NCBI RefSeq assembly: GCF_964355755.1
Contig: NC_092673.1
Span: 5,151,001-5,215,000 of the forward strand
Direction: 5' to 3'
DNA length: 64,000 nucleotides
Origin: Antedon mediterranea
Taxonomy: Eukaryota > Echinodermata > Crinoidea > Comatulida > Antedonidae
The notes under the pieces were generated by a model, which saw only the letters and a program-made list of their open reading frames with translations, searched no databases and was not told the origin of the DNA. The position numbers were made by a program, and so were the translations under genes. Below are positions 40,077 through 50,546 of this stretch, one piece after another; position 1 is the first letter of the stretch; each line of letters opens with the position of its first letter.

Positions 40077-41144
40077 GACCCCATTTGCACTTCAGTTTTT
40101 AGCGAGCCCGAGGCCGGCTCCGAGCCAAAAGTGCACAAGTGTAAACACTCTGGGAACAACCGAGCCGGCTTTGAGCCGGCTCAATTTTGAACCTAGTCTT
40201 GAGTAGGCTTTGGGCTTCGGGCCGGCAATTGCGGGCTTCGGGCCGGCACTTCGTATAGTGTAAACACTCGCGGTCATAAAATGAACGTTCTGGGTCAACT
40301 ATAGCTTTAAGTTTACGAAACTTATTGCTGATGAATCGGAAATTCTTCATTGAAATTAAATTGGTGAAGATGTATACGCCTTTTTCAAGAAACGAAGACA
40401 TCTTCGATCTATGACAAACAATGCCGTGCAACGAAGCGTAACCAACAGAAATAACATAGCGTTGTTTTCAGGGGATTTCAGGACACCATGCGGCGCCTAT
40501 GCTTATAAACTGTGGTGTTTTTTTCGATGGACTTAAGAAGTGAAAAAAAAAATTATAATTTTTTTTAATCACACAGTTATATAGGCTAATCTTTAAAGAA
40601 CATTTTACAGTAAAAAATTTTGTCCATACGACTGTCTGTTGAGGAGTTACGAATTTTTAAGTAACTTGTCCTCCGAAAATAGGCTGAAAACGCTATGTTA
40701 TTTCTGTTGGTTAGGCTTTGTTGAACGGCATTGTTTGTGTTTTCATCGATCGAAGATGTCTTCCGTTTCGTGAAAAAGGCGTATTATCTCTACTATTCTT
40801 TAGAAAACGAGACGCAAACATTAGTAGTAAAGCAATAATACAATTGTTTTGATCCATATTAAATACCGTTATTTGATTCTTTTTTGATAAAGTTGATAGG
40901 CCTAGTGCAGATCGACAACGCTTAATAATATTAACTTTTTAAGACGCACATGAGCGGATATGACGTAAATGTAGCGAAATCGTATCATCGAGCACTCTTC
41001 CGCAAGAGCAAGTGTAAACACAATAGTAGGGGCCCGAGGCCGGCTTTTTGGGTAAGTGTAAACACATTGCGGGCTAAAAAGAAAGCCGGCGTCGGGCCGA
41101 CTTCGGGCCGGCTAAGAAATCGTCGATGAAGTGTAAATGGGGTC
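40077..41144. mobile_element. TIR element with GACCCCATTT ends and nested foldback
   Basis: The left end GACCCCATTTGCACTTCAG and right end CTGAAGTGTAAATGGGGTC-like (GATGAAGTGTAAATGGGGTC) are inverted, with ATA on both sides. GGGCCGGC-rich subterminal regions repeat the words AAGTGTAAACAC and GGCTTCGGGCCGGC. An inner inverted repeat pairs about 40370-40470 with 40685-40790 (CAGAAATAACATAGCG versus CGCTATGTTATTTCTG). No coding capacity is recognised. Confidence 0.65.
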
Positions 41145-41444
41145 ATAATTGTTATGGCCTATTTTCAGTTACTTTGATATTCATATGGATTGTATATTTA
41201 TTCTTTTAAGGATTTCCGATTAGGTGTAGGCCTATTCATTTCATCCATCGTCTACAATACTTGTATTGTTCAAAAGATATATTGTGTCCGATTACATATT
41301 TTAGCAACCGCTTCCGGGTGATTCTATCTGTTCGATACCGGATTTTGGCAGCCGTACCCATTCCATAAAATAATGTACAATCATGCCATTGTTCAAATTT
41401 AAAATAATTTTTGCTTGTTAATTCTTTTATTTATTTTTTATTTT

Positions 41445-41763
41445 ATTTTATGTCTTTAGGCACTGTGGCCAAGGATTACCAATAGTGAATTAATCACTGT
41501 CCTATCAGATAGGTGGTAATCCCCCTGATATAGAGGCTATTGTGTGAACCAGTTCACCGGGGTAACCCCCTACTCTTTTTCGAATAATGAACTGGGTTCT
41601 TTAAAGTACACACAGGTTATAACTGTGTACACTGGACCTACGGTTTATAGTCCTTATCCGAGAAGACTTGTTCCACCACCAGAACTAGGAGCGAGTCGGC
41701 CTCGAACCCTTGCCGATGTTGTTGTTGGCTCTTTAACCGCTCGGCCATATGACTCGCTTTAGT
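41445..41763 (-). repeat. tRNA-derived SINE, complete head, minus strand
   Basis: Read on the minus strand it starts with GAGTCATATGGCCGAGCGG and TTAAAGAGC (A-box region of a Leu/Ser-type tRNA), then GGCAAGGGTTCGAGGCCGAC (B box). The ~200-bp body is shared with 33195-33505 and the tail is T/A-rich. It is inserted in duplication copy B and absent at the matching point (about 28565) of copy A. Confidence 0.8.
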
Positions 41764-42401
41764 GAAGTATATAAACCATCATTCTTATTATGGAGGAATT
41801 ACTTTATTTAAATGAATATAGGTATACAGTATAACTGCCTTGGGACACCTCTATTCCCGGGAATGGGGAAATATTCTTAACACTCGGCAAACCACTATTC
41901 AGAGTACAGTCCAAAGAGAACTCTATTATTAGGTTCCGAATGATGGGTTTTCTTTTTTTTTTCTTTTTTTTTTTTTTATTTCATCATATAGGCCTAATAC
42001 ATTACAAAGGAAAAACATAATCAAATAAAAAAATTAAATAAAATTTCTTGTAGCCTATACAGCACACAATATTTAAAAGACAAAGAATAAAATGTTAAAA
42101 GGGCAATAAAATGATACATAATAGACTTAACAATCAGTCTCCTCGTTAAACTACTGTATATTATAGTGTATTATTGCAATAAGTTAAGTCGTATACTACT
42201 AATTCATGTATTTCAGCTCCTGTTCAGGGGACACCTCTAGTAAGAGGAACCGTTTAACGCGTCAGCTGCAACTGGGTTCAGGGGGTATAAACGGGGTATA
42301 AACTTTAATTCACATGTTTATTACTCTTTCGTAGGCCGTAGTAGTAATTGTTGACTACGTACCATCAGATTTTAATGGAAATAAGGTTGTTAGGCCTAGG
42401 C

Positions 42402-42668
42402 CTAATAGTAGATGGAGAAAGCAAATTGAAGCTTACAAGCAAACGATGTATGCCTACTAAAAGAAAACGATACCGCGATGTTTCTTATTCGATCATTAAT
42501 ATTTTGCAGGGCTGCTGAATTCTGTACTTTAATGTAATTTTTTAATTTGTAATTTAAGCAATGATTTGATGCTGCAAGAGTACAATAACGATGCCGATAC
42601 CTAATAAATATCGGGAGGATAGAATCATTTGTACTCTCCTTTTGTGTGGAACCACGCCCATAATTCAT
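42402..42668. other. Copy-B sequence matching 29170-29440, no gene
   Basis: Although open on the minus strand, this stretch aligns with 29170-29440 in copy A (GATTTGATGCTGCAAGAGTAC is shared), where the frame is not preserved. I therefore do not call a gene. Confidence 0.5.
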
Positions 42669-42724
42669 ATACCATTAATTTTTAGTTTTTAATAACTCGC
42701 AAACGCAGCATGCACGTATACACT

Positions 42725-43162
42725 GTAAAATAGTGTTTAAATCTTAAACATGTATTTTGTACTCAATTTTTCCACACGTTTAGCGTTTAGATATGAAAAT
42801 GTTTAGGTTCTATAAATACATTCTAAACATGTAGTCTGTATCCAACTCAACACATCAGTGACGTATTGATTGTTAAACATGTGGAGCAATAAAGACACGT
42901 TTAGGTTTTAAACGTCTTTAATTTTCCATGTGTGGAGCTCATTGTGTGGAGCTTTTTCCCTCCATAGTAAAATCATATGCACGCAACGCTAACCACGTAT
43001 TTAAACATCTAAACATGTTGACTGAACATAATAGTGACATTTTGACTGCTAAACGAGTGGAGGAAAACAACATGTAGTTATAAACACGTTTAGATTAGAC
43101 TAAACATGTAACTACGTGTTTAAAAGCTAAACGTGTGGAAAATGTGGGTACAAAACAGTGTA
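42725..43162. mobile_element. TIR element with ACACGTTTAGC subterminal repeats
   Basis: The left zone TTTTTCCACACGTTTAGC and right zone GCTAAACGTGTGGAAAATG are inverted, with outer CACTGT / ACAGTG. The interior repeats TAAACATG, AAACGTGTTTAG-like and TGTGGAG words. The insert is missing from the matching point of copy A (near 29488). Confidence 0.6.
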
Positions 43163-43491
43163 CGTTAATATAATGTGCGCAAAAAGTTGAAAATAAATAT
43201 TTAACTTTAGGCTTCAGTGAGTGTGTGTGTTTTTTTTAAATGTTCAATTAGGGTCATCTTTCTGCTGCGAAAAAAAAAAACCAATTCCTGCTAAGTGGTT
43301 GTTATTGTGTAGTGGTTGCTGTCCTACCTCACAGTTTTGCTGAGACTAGATTTTCCTATCATTATGATCATTTTTTAAATTATCAAATTACAGTATACCA
43401 AAAATATGTTGGTGTCAGGACAGTCCAAAGGGGAATATACTGAGTTCCGAAGGTGTCTCCTTTACAGTATACCAAAAACATGTTGTGTCAG

Positions 43492-43776
43492 CTATGGCGC
43501 GCCAAGCTGTCATTTATTCAAGCAATAGAGATATCTTAGCTTTTAATAGAGATATTTTAGTTTAAAACTAAGATATCTCTATTAAAAACTAAGATATCTC
43601 TATTAAAAACTAAGATATCTCTATTTAAAACTAAGATATCTTAGTTTTTAATAGAGATATCTCTATTAATAGAGATATCTTTATTAATAGAGATATCTCT
43701 ATTAAAAACTAAGATATCTTAGTTTTAAACTAAGATATCTTTATTTCCGAATAAATGACAGCTTGGCGAGCCATAG
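43492..43776. mobile_element. TIR element with GATATC-palindrome array, short copy (285 bp)
   Basis: It starts CTATGGCGCGCCAAGC and ends GCTTGGCGAGCCATAG. It is flanked by TCAG on both sides (43488-43491, 43777-43780). The homologous site at 29539-29542 in copy A has one TCAG and no insert. The interior is only a GATATC array, about 12 cores. Confidence 0.9.
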
Positions 43777-43980
43777 TCAGCGCCTAAAAACCGCGACTAG
43801 AAGACTTCTCGGAAACAACCGAACAATCCGGTTTAACATTTATATTATCCTTGAACTTTCCTATTTTTTACCACCATGAAAACCAATGATTGCATTCATA
43901 ATAATGATTTGTAAAAAAATCCCCACGATTCCACTGCTGAAACGACATGTTTTAAGTGCATCCGGATGTCGGAACGCTAG

Positions 43981-44073
43981 TATAAATTTCGTGTACGGTT
44001 GAGAATCTTACACATTTGAATACGTTAGGTGATCTATCTATCAGCAGCGTGCAGCATCGTCTACATCCTAAAA
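43981..44073 (+). promoter_or_regulatory. TATA promoter and non-coding exon 1 of Ly6-like gene B
   Basis: TATAAA (43981-43986) and the presumed first exon ending at 44073 (donor GTAAGT) are closely conserved with 29922-30009. It would splice to the acceptor at 47877-47878, across a ~3.8-kb intron containing a LINE remnant, microsatellites and a tRNA-like gene. Confidence 0.6.
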
Positions 44074-44803
44074 GTAAGTAACCAAAAACTCGCTTAATAG
44101 TGAATTTGTTTACAAAAGTAGTGTTTTAAACTTTAATGTTATTTTGTCAACTGTGTGAAAAAATTTTCGATACCAATCGCGCGAAATGTTAAACCTTGTT
44201 TTCTCTGCTGATTTTTTAGACTGTATTTGGCCTGCCTAACTATATACTGTTATTATGTCGCAATTCTGATCATTGCGATTATTTTAATAATGTATTAGAA
44301 TTGAATACATTTTCTTAATTCCCAATACGAAATAATGTCTCTTTCTCCTTCATCTGAAATTAGTATCAGAGATGTATTTGCGGTTAGAATTTACTAAAAT
44401 CGAAGTTTATGTTGGTGTATATCGGGGCGTGGTCGTCTGCTAAAGCCTAATTATGTAGCCTATACTTTCTTATAATGTCGTTAATACAGGAATTATGGAT
44501 TCTAGTATTAGTATATGCCTGTATCTTTTAAGGTGTTTTTTTCTTCTAAAACCATGTTTTCAAAGGTGATATCAGTAGGCTACAGTATCATTTTAGATTT
44601 TATAGACCTAATAGAGTTGATCTCCCCCAACAATTTATGCCGTCCATGTTCATACACTCCAAGACATGGAATTAAGAGAATGGAATCCAAATTTCCAAAT
44701 GTCTGCTGCTATAGTAATTACACGGAATCCATTTCTGTTTATACAACACGCCAACGTAGAACATTTACTCGACTCGCAATAATATCAAGACATGTAATTG
44801 CGG

Positions 44804-45015
44804 GTATGTTCAGACTCACGGAGTAACGGTGGGGTTATGTAAGCGGCGTACATATAATTGTGTCTGAACCAGTCCGCGGATTAGCGTTATAAGGAGCTGT
44901 TACTCCGCGCCAGTGGCGTTAATAACTCTAGCGGGAGTAGAGAGGGTAGATTTAATAACGCTAATCCTGTGATGAATCAGTGATTTTAACTCCCGTTTTA
45001 ACCTTAACCAATTTG
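44804..45015 (-). repeat. Dispersed repeat, copy 2 (inverse of 646-900)
   Basis: It begins GGGTATGTTCAGACTCACGG and contains CCAGTGGCGTTAATAACTCTA and AGATTTAATAACGCTAATCC, the complements of blocks at 750-830. It sits in intron 1 of Ly6-like gene B. Confidence 0.6.
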
Positions 45016-45814
45016 TGGCTGTCTCTTTTCTAACGAGACCTCTGTCCTCTAACCTGTGATGAGTTTTGTAAATTTGTAGGTACAGTATTATTCAAATAAT
45101 GAATGTTTATGAGTGTAGGCCTAATGGTACAAACTAATGGCATGAGGTGAAAGATGAAAGGTGATATTTCAACGAGGCGACAGTCGAGTTGATATATAGG
45201 GCCTACCCTTTCATCATTCACCAAATGCCATTATTTGTACCATTACACGAATATAAAACACTCTTTATTTGTTTCATATAACATATAAATATAGATTCCT
45301 GTCATTTGAATCAAATGAAAGGTAGGCCTAGGCCTGCATTTGATTCACATTGATTTAAACAGTAACATAAGGTTTTTAATAATAATATTAAATATTATTA
45401 TTTATATGACATAAACTATTCACAAACAATTTCAATATTTAAGGCTGCTCTAACAAAACACTATATTTCATGTTATGTATAGTTTATTTGTATTTTTCTT
45501 GTATATGGTTTTAACTGGTTTTATTGTATAGAGTGAGTGCAGAATATGTTTGGGCTTTAGCCTATAGCTAGGCCTAGGCTGAAAGACAGCAATACGAAAT
45601 TTCGACAGGCAACTGGAAATTATCTAGGCTAATAATGTTTTTCAAATGATTCCCATTAATTAATCAAAATCCTAAAAACAATCTAAAGCTAATTTAAGCC
45701 AAAGTATAAAAAAAATATTTTCCAAACGCGAACAAATTTTTTTTTTCGTACACAACAAAAAAGTACTATTAAACGATTATTTAATAGTTCGTACTATTGC
45801 ACGCCATGTTCAAA

Positions 45815-45940
45815 TACCAACGTCAGGGTTCAATCATCCTGAGGTGCCAGGGTTGTAACTTGGACTTCCTCTCTCTAAGCCTCGAATTTATAAGCACGAA
45901 ATTATAAATTAGTTTATCCATCCTTTCGCCTACAGTATTG
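45815..45940 (+). repeat. SINE fragment (TTTATCCATCCTTTCG tail family)
   Basis: CAGGGTTCAATCATCCTGAGG (B-box-like), CTAAGCCTCGAA and AGTTTATCCATCCTTTCG match, in order, pieces at 31735-31975, at 59640-59755 and on the minus strand at 5385-5600. Confidence 0.5.
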
Positions 45941-45979
45941 AACTAGTATACAATATACAGTATACAATTTACATATAAT

Positions 45980-46760
45980 GTATTATTGAACTGCAAAACG
46001 TTCTTCAGTTATGGAAAAAAAAGAAATCTAACTTTCTTTGGAAGGATAACAATCATCAAAACGCTTGCAATCTCTAAATTAGTTTATAACGCAAGCATAA
46101 TTAAAGTACCCTTAAATATAATTCCATTTGTTCAAAAAAATACTTTATAATTTTCTGTGGTGTGGCCAACGTGAAATAATTTAAAGACTTGTTCTTATAA
46201 AAAAATAAAAAAAAGCATGCGAAGGTGGCTTGAGTATGATAGATTTCAACTCCGTAATAGATTCATTAAAACTAACATGAATAAATCCAGGATCCAGGAA
46301 AATGGGAAAATATTCCTAAATAGGCCTACTTTATGTATCCAATAGAATACACTTATGTGCTACTCAGCTTAACTTTGAAGATCATATTGACTTGAATAGA
46401 ATGCCTGATTTTTATGTATCAATGTTAAAATCAGCGGTTAAGTTGAATAATATTGTTAGTGTAGTTCCACAAAATATAGAAGACATTTTAAAACAACCAT
46501 TTTGGGAAAATAAATATATAATTTCCGCAAGTGGAGAATCTCTTTATTTTAAAATACGGTTGCATTCTAAATACAAATCGGTATGTGACATTATCGTTAA
46601 TAACAGATTTTTAACTTTGGATGAGGTGATACCTACTTTAATCAATAAACAAAAAGGACGAATATTTTACGCTCTTGCTTTCAATTCCAAGTTATTGGAA
46701 AGAAAACATCTTTACTTCAATAAACAAGGCCAACAGCCATTAAGTCGCGTGCTACAATGC
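45980..46760 (+). pseudogene. Decayed non-LTR retrotransposon 3' part (post-RT region)
   Basis: About 46045-46130 reads GRITIIKTLAISKLVYNASI in one frame, the conserved segment after the RT thumb in LINE ORF2 proteins. After frameshifts, 46392-46760 is open and reads MPDFYVSMLKSAVKLNN and KGRIFYALAFNSKLLERKHLYF, plausible C-terminal ORF2 sequence. Stops and frame changes near 46200-46390 show decay. It ends at the ACAGACCG microsatellite. Confidence 0.6.
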
Positions 46761-46856
46761 ATAGTGATACCGGACCGACAGACAGACCGACAGACCGACA
46801 GACAGACAGACAGACAGAGAGACCGACCGACCGACATAGTGAACTATACTGACCGA
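46757..46856. repeat. ACAGACCG microsatellite with shared flanks (copy 1)
   Basis: GCATAGTGATACCGGACCGAC leads into (ACAGACCG/ACAG)n and then GACCGACCGACCGACATAGTG. The same left and right flanks bound the array at 47418-47520, so the array travels as part of a larger repeat. Confidence 0.8.
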
Positions 46857-47417
46857 AATTACTGAACATGTTTAAAAATGTTGAAATGTTTAAAAACATT
46901 TATTTTTTTTTAATTTACACGTGCGTAGCCTGTCACTTTCGACGTGCTCGTATAACGTAATTTCGAGTTGAAAAGTAAGTCAAGAAAACATAAATCGGGC
47001 AAAAAGAGTTCGCAATAACATTTAACGCGCAGTGCGCGCGCAAAAATATGCGCACTCATGGCAATTTTGTAAACGCTTAAAATTGCCTGAAATGTACTCT
47101 TATTTCATCGAAAATAAATTTTGAAAATGTTAAGCGCGCGTACGCATGCGTTACATGCGCTACGCACGTAATTGTATTGCCATATGATGATATTTTATGC
47201 CCTGAAATTTATGAGTACCAAATTTTATTTAATTGTGATTCATGGTTGTGAAGATATGATTACAAACGTGATTTCGTTAAATTGTGCGTAGACCGCGTAA
47301 TTTTTTATTGCGCACCGTGAAAACATAACCACATTGATTCCTGGCCATAAGGAATATACTGTGAGAAATTGACCTAGCTAGATTAAACTGATATCAAGAT
47401 AAGGTCAGAAAGCGATA

Positions 47418-47545
47418 AAACGCATAGTGATACCGGACCGACAGACAGACAGACAGACCGACAGACAGACCGACAGACAGACAGACAGACAGACCGACCG
47501 ACCGACATAGTGAACTATAGAGTCGCTTCCACGCGACTAAAAATT
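47418..47545. repeat. ACAGACCG microsatellite with shared flanks (copy 2)
   Basis: It has the same borders as copy 1 (GCATAGTGATACCGGACCGAC ... CGACATAGTGAACTATA) and continues into AGTCGCTTCCACGCGACT, a short palindrome that may be the terminus of the carrier element. Confidence 0.8.
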
Positions 47546-47661
47546 ATCAATTTGATCTCTGGTGCGCGTGCGTACAACTGAGGACTAGTGCTGTTCCGCC
47601 GTACCACGCCGAGAATGTTAAAAGAGTCGCTATCCAATCGAGTTCGAACAATACCATGAAA

Positions 47662-47733
47662 GCCCCAGTGGTCTACTGGTTAGGACATCTGCATATCAAG
47701 CAGACGGTCCGAGTTCGAGTCTCGGTTGGGGCG
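47662..47733 (+). tRNA. tRNA-like gene, predicted anticodon AUC (Asp codon GAU)
   Basis: The 72-nt sequence folds into a full cloverleaf. Acceptor stem: GCCCCAG with TTGGGGC. D arm: GTCT-ACTGGTTA-GGAC. Anticodon stem: TCTGC/GCAGA with loop ATATCAA (anticodon ATC). T arm: CCGAG-TTCGAGT-CTCGG. The A box (TGGTCTACTGG) and B box (AGTTCGAGTCT) are good, and a CTTTTT terminator starts at 47735. The 5' half resembles tRNA-Glu (TGGTCTAGTGGTTAGGA), so the AUC anticodon is odd. It may be a tRNA pseudogene or SINE founder. It lies in intron 1 of Ly6-like gene B. Confidence 0.6.
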
Positions 47734-47906
47734 ACTTTTTCTCATTCTCGCAGATTTTCTCATCTTTATCGTTTCAAATTAATTAATTAAATTTCAGTAT
47801 ATCACCGGGCGGTTAGTATACAATTTAGATATTATTTCTTCACAATAAATCAATGGATCTTTTGATTTCATTTTATAGGTTTAAGATACTATTCACACTC
47901 ATCATA

Positions 47907-49552
47907 ATGGATTCGAAGTTGTTTTTAGCTGCTACTGTTGTCTTGTGCACATTTGGTAAGTGTGAAGATGGGTCCCATTTAGAGGCTCGTTCACATGGGC
48001 TTCTAAGTTACCGGAATAAAACTGTGTTCTCACTAGAGATGCAACGCAAGGACGTAAGCTCAACGCAAGCGAGTTGACCAATGAAAAGTGACAGTGTTCG
48101 TATATAATTTATCGTGTCGCGTGATTGGTCAAATCACTTTTGTTTGCGTCACTATTGTGACGACGCAACGCGAGAACAATACGCGAAACCACGTAATTTT
48201 ACTATCCGAACTGTCCATGTAATTGGTCAATTATATTACATGCGTTAGGTGTGACATGCGTTCAGCCTAGTAAAGCGTGGTTCCCACTGGCGACGCAATG
48301 CAAGGACGTAACGCAACGCAAGTGAATTGACCAATCACAGGCGATGGCTTATTCGCTTGTGATTGCTAACTGTCTATAACTTCGCTTGTCATTGGTTGAA
48401 ACGCTTGCGTTGCGTTTACATCCTTGCGTTACGTTCTAGTGGGAACCAAGATTCGGTGTTTTAACAACATGCCCCGACCTGACCATTAGTAAAACATTAT
48501 TTTCCTATAAGAAAAAAGTTTTTTTCGACGCTTAGTCTGCTTCCCGCCAGCTGCTTATTTTTTTATAGGCCTAGGTGGTTCGTTGAAAAAATAACCTTAA
48601 TATTATCAATATTCCTACTCATGTACGATACTAATTGAAATTCTGAATTTTTCTAGGTGTTAGTGACGCTTTTATGTGTTACAATTGCACTCAGGGTTTA
48701 AATGATGATTGCGGAGAAGTGTTGGTGAATCCAGAGAATATCCCGCAGGTTTCCTGTTCTGGAATATGTGCGGTAAGCTCCGGACTAAATATTATCATTG
48801 GTTATGTATTAATAATGTTAAATATAATACAGTACAGTATAACTATTTGCACATTAAGTATATCACCTGTATAGAGATACATACAAGGGGCGCAAAAGTC
48901 GTCCACTTGATAAATACCTCGTCCCTCCCTGGTCCCAGATATTTTTCTGCCATATTAAATTTTTAGAAACCTAAACATGTGCACTTTAAAGAACCTGGTA
49001 CATCTTTCGAGATGAGTTACCCCGGTGTACTAGTCCACACAAACACATCCACTGTCACACACAGTCACTGTGCAATTGGGACTGGACCGTTTTTAGAGGT
49101 GTTTACCACCTGTTGGTCCCATCCTTCACTAATAGTGTTAGTGAAAAGTTATCGATCGAATGTATCAATTGGTAATTTTCATGTGTATATTGGCATTTAC
49201 TTTAATTTTGATTTAATTGATAAAACGAAATATTGAATGAAACACAAAATGCATGTCTTTATTATTGCAGACTATTCAACAAACCGCGTCTATCATTGGT
49301 CAAGAAATAGTTCTATATACTAGGACTTGCTTAGATGAAGTTGAGTGTACCGACGGGTGTTCGGACCTTTCAGAAGCCAGTATTAGTATTGCAGACGTTA
49401 CAGCCTGTTACAAATGTTGTACTACAGATCTTTGCAACGATGCTTATACCGAGCAGGTTATGACCACACCAAACCCTAACAACGCCTGTAGCAATGCTGT
49501 TAATATTCTTACCACACTGTTTACGCTCTTCATTTTTAAAACAATGGTTTAG
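47907..49552 (+). CDS. Ly6/uPAR (three-finger) GPI-anchored protein, gene B
   Basis: Coding exons 47907-47955, 48657-48772 and 49271-49552 (the second exon starts at 47879) give 148 residues. The signal peptide differs from gene A by two residues (A10T and N20D). The LU domain starts MCYNC and ends CYKCCTTDLCND. The C-terminal segment from MTTPNPNNACSN to the end, including the GPI signal, is identical to gene A. Exon 4 outside that segment is strongly diverged and carries an extra stretch (SEASISIAD region), whereas introns stay very similar. Predicted location is the cell surface. A poly(A) signal AATAAA is at 49784-49789. Confidence 0.9.
48271..48452. mobile_element. Palindromic MITE, AAGCTTGGTTCCCACTAG family (copy in gene B)
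   Basis: It occupies the same intron position as 32424-32604 in gene A and has the same arms (AACGCAACGCAAG / CTTGCGTTGCGTT). The right end reads CTAGTGGGAACCAAG. Confidence 0.8.
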
Positions 49553-50546
49553 AACTGTTTCATTTTGTGTTTAGAAATGTACAAAAACAAAATTGTTATA
49601 CCCAAAATTATAAATTTTTTTTAAACAATGGCTTCGATCCCTTTTCATTATTAGGCCGGATACCGTAAACGTGTTTTTTTATATTTTCATTTTTATTAAA
49701 ACACATTTTTAATCAGTCTAACATCTTTATGTTTTTTAAGATGTAAGAGAATATTTCTTTGAAACGGAGCGGATTTTGAAAATAATAAATGCATTCGCTA
49801 TGATTGTTCAAAGAAAGTTTTTCTTTATTGTGACATACTTGGTGGCGTACTCCGGTCTGTGTTGCTCAAGCATGACGTCATTAGAACTATTAGGCCTTTC
49901 ATAAATTTGTTTTCAAAGTGCGGATAGGGTGGTGGCTGAGGTAACAATTTGAGCTTGGTGTTATAGAAAGATCAGTTTCGTTAGTAATGTCGCTGCCGAT
50001 GTATTTCAATTTTTGAAAATACTGTACTTTCGGTTAAAAAGTAAGTTAATCATCTGATAGATTGTAAACGGACAGAGAGGAATGGAAAATTCGGAAAACA
50101 CTATTCCTTCATTGGAGATATTTATAAAGCATAATAGAAAAGGGAAATTTCGAGCAAATACTACAGATCTCATGTCGTCACAATTAAAAAAGTGTTATTT
50201 TGGAAAAAAAACATGATCCGTATAATGTAAACTATCTCATCAAAAGAATATGTTTTATTTTTTCAAAGAAATAAATATTTTTATATAAAAAAAGTGTTTT
50301 CTTGGTATCTTTTTTTTTCTATCTACCCTTGACACAATTTCCAAAACAACGATGAATTTTAGGACATGACACTGGGTTAAGACAGGAGAAACTACCAGAT
50401 TTATAAAAAAAAAAAAAAACAATTTGGATTCATTATAGGCCAAATAAACTTTTGCTATACACTGTGCACTCATCAAAGAAGGGAGAAAAACGAAGAACTG
50501 ATCACGGAACTGATGCATTACTATCAATAAAGCTTGGTTCTCACTA

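Larger units (their letters stand above)
37400..50525 (+). repeat. Segmental duplication, copy B (with Ly6-like gene B)
   Basis: It is the counterpart of 25020-34965 in the same orientation. It is longer because of copy-specific insertions: elements at 38818-39612, 40077-41144, 41445-41763, 42725-43162 and 43492-43776, the 44804 repeat, and the LINE, microsatellite and tRNA segment at 45.8-47.75 kb. Sequence near 39960-40070 and again near 43910 both resemble 29695-29800, so part of the promoter-upstream region is present twice here. Confidence 0.8.

Noticed and set aside
44515-44826. 103-codon plus-strand ORF in Ly6 gene B intron 1
   Set aside because: The homologous region in copy A (30.47-30.85 kb) has indels that break the frame, so it is not conserved as coding.
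46717-46899. Minus-strand frame rich in SVGLSVCLSVC
   Set aside because: It is a microsatellite translation.
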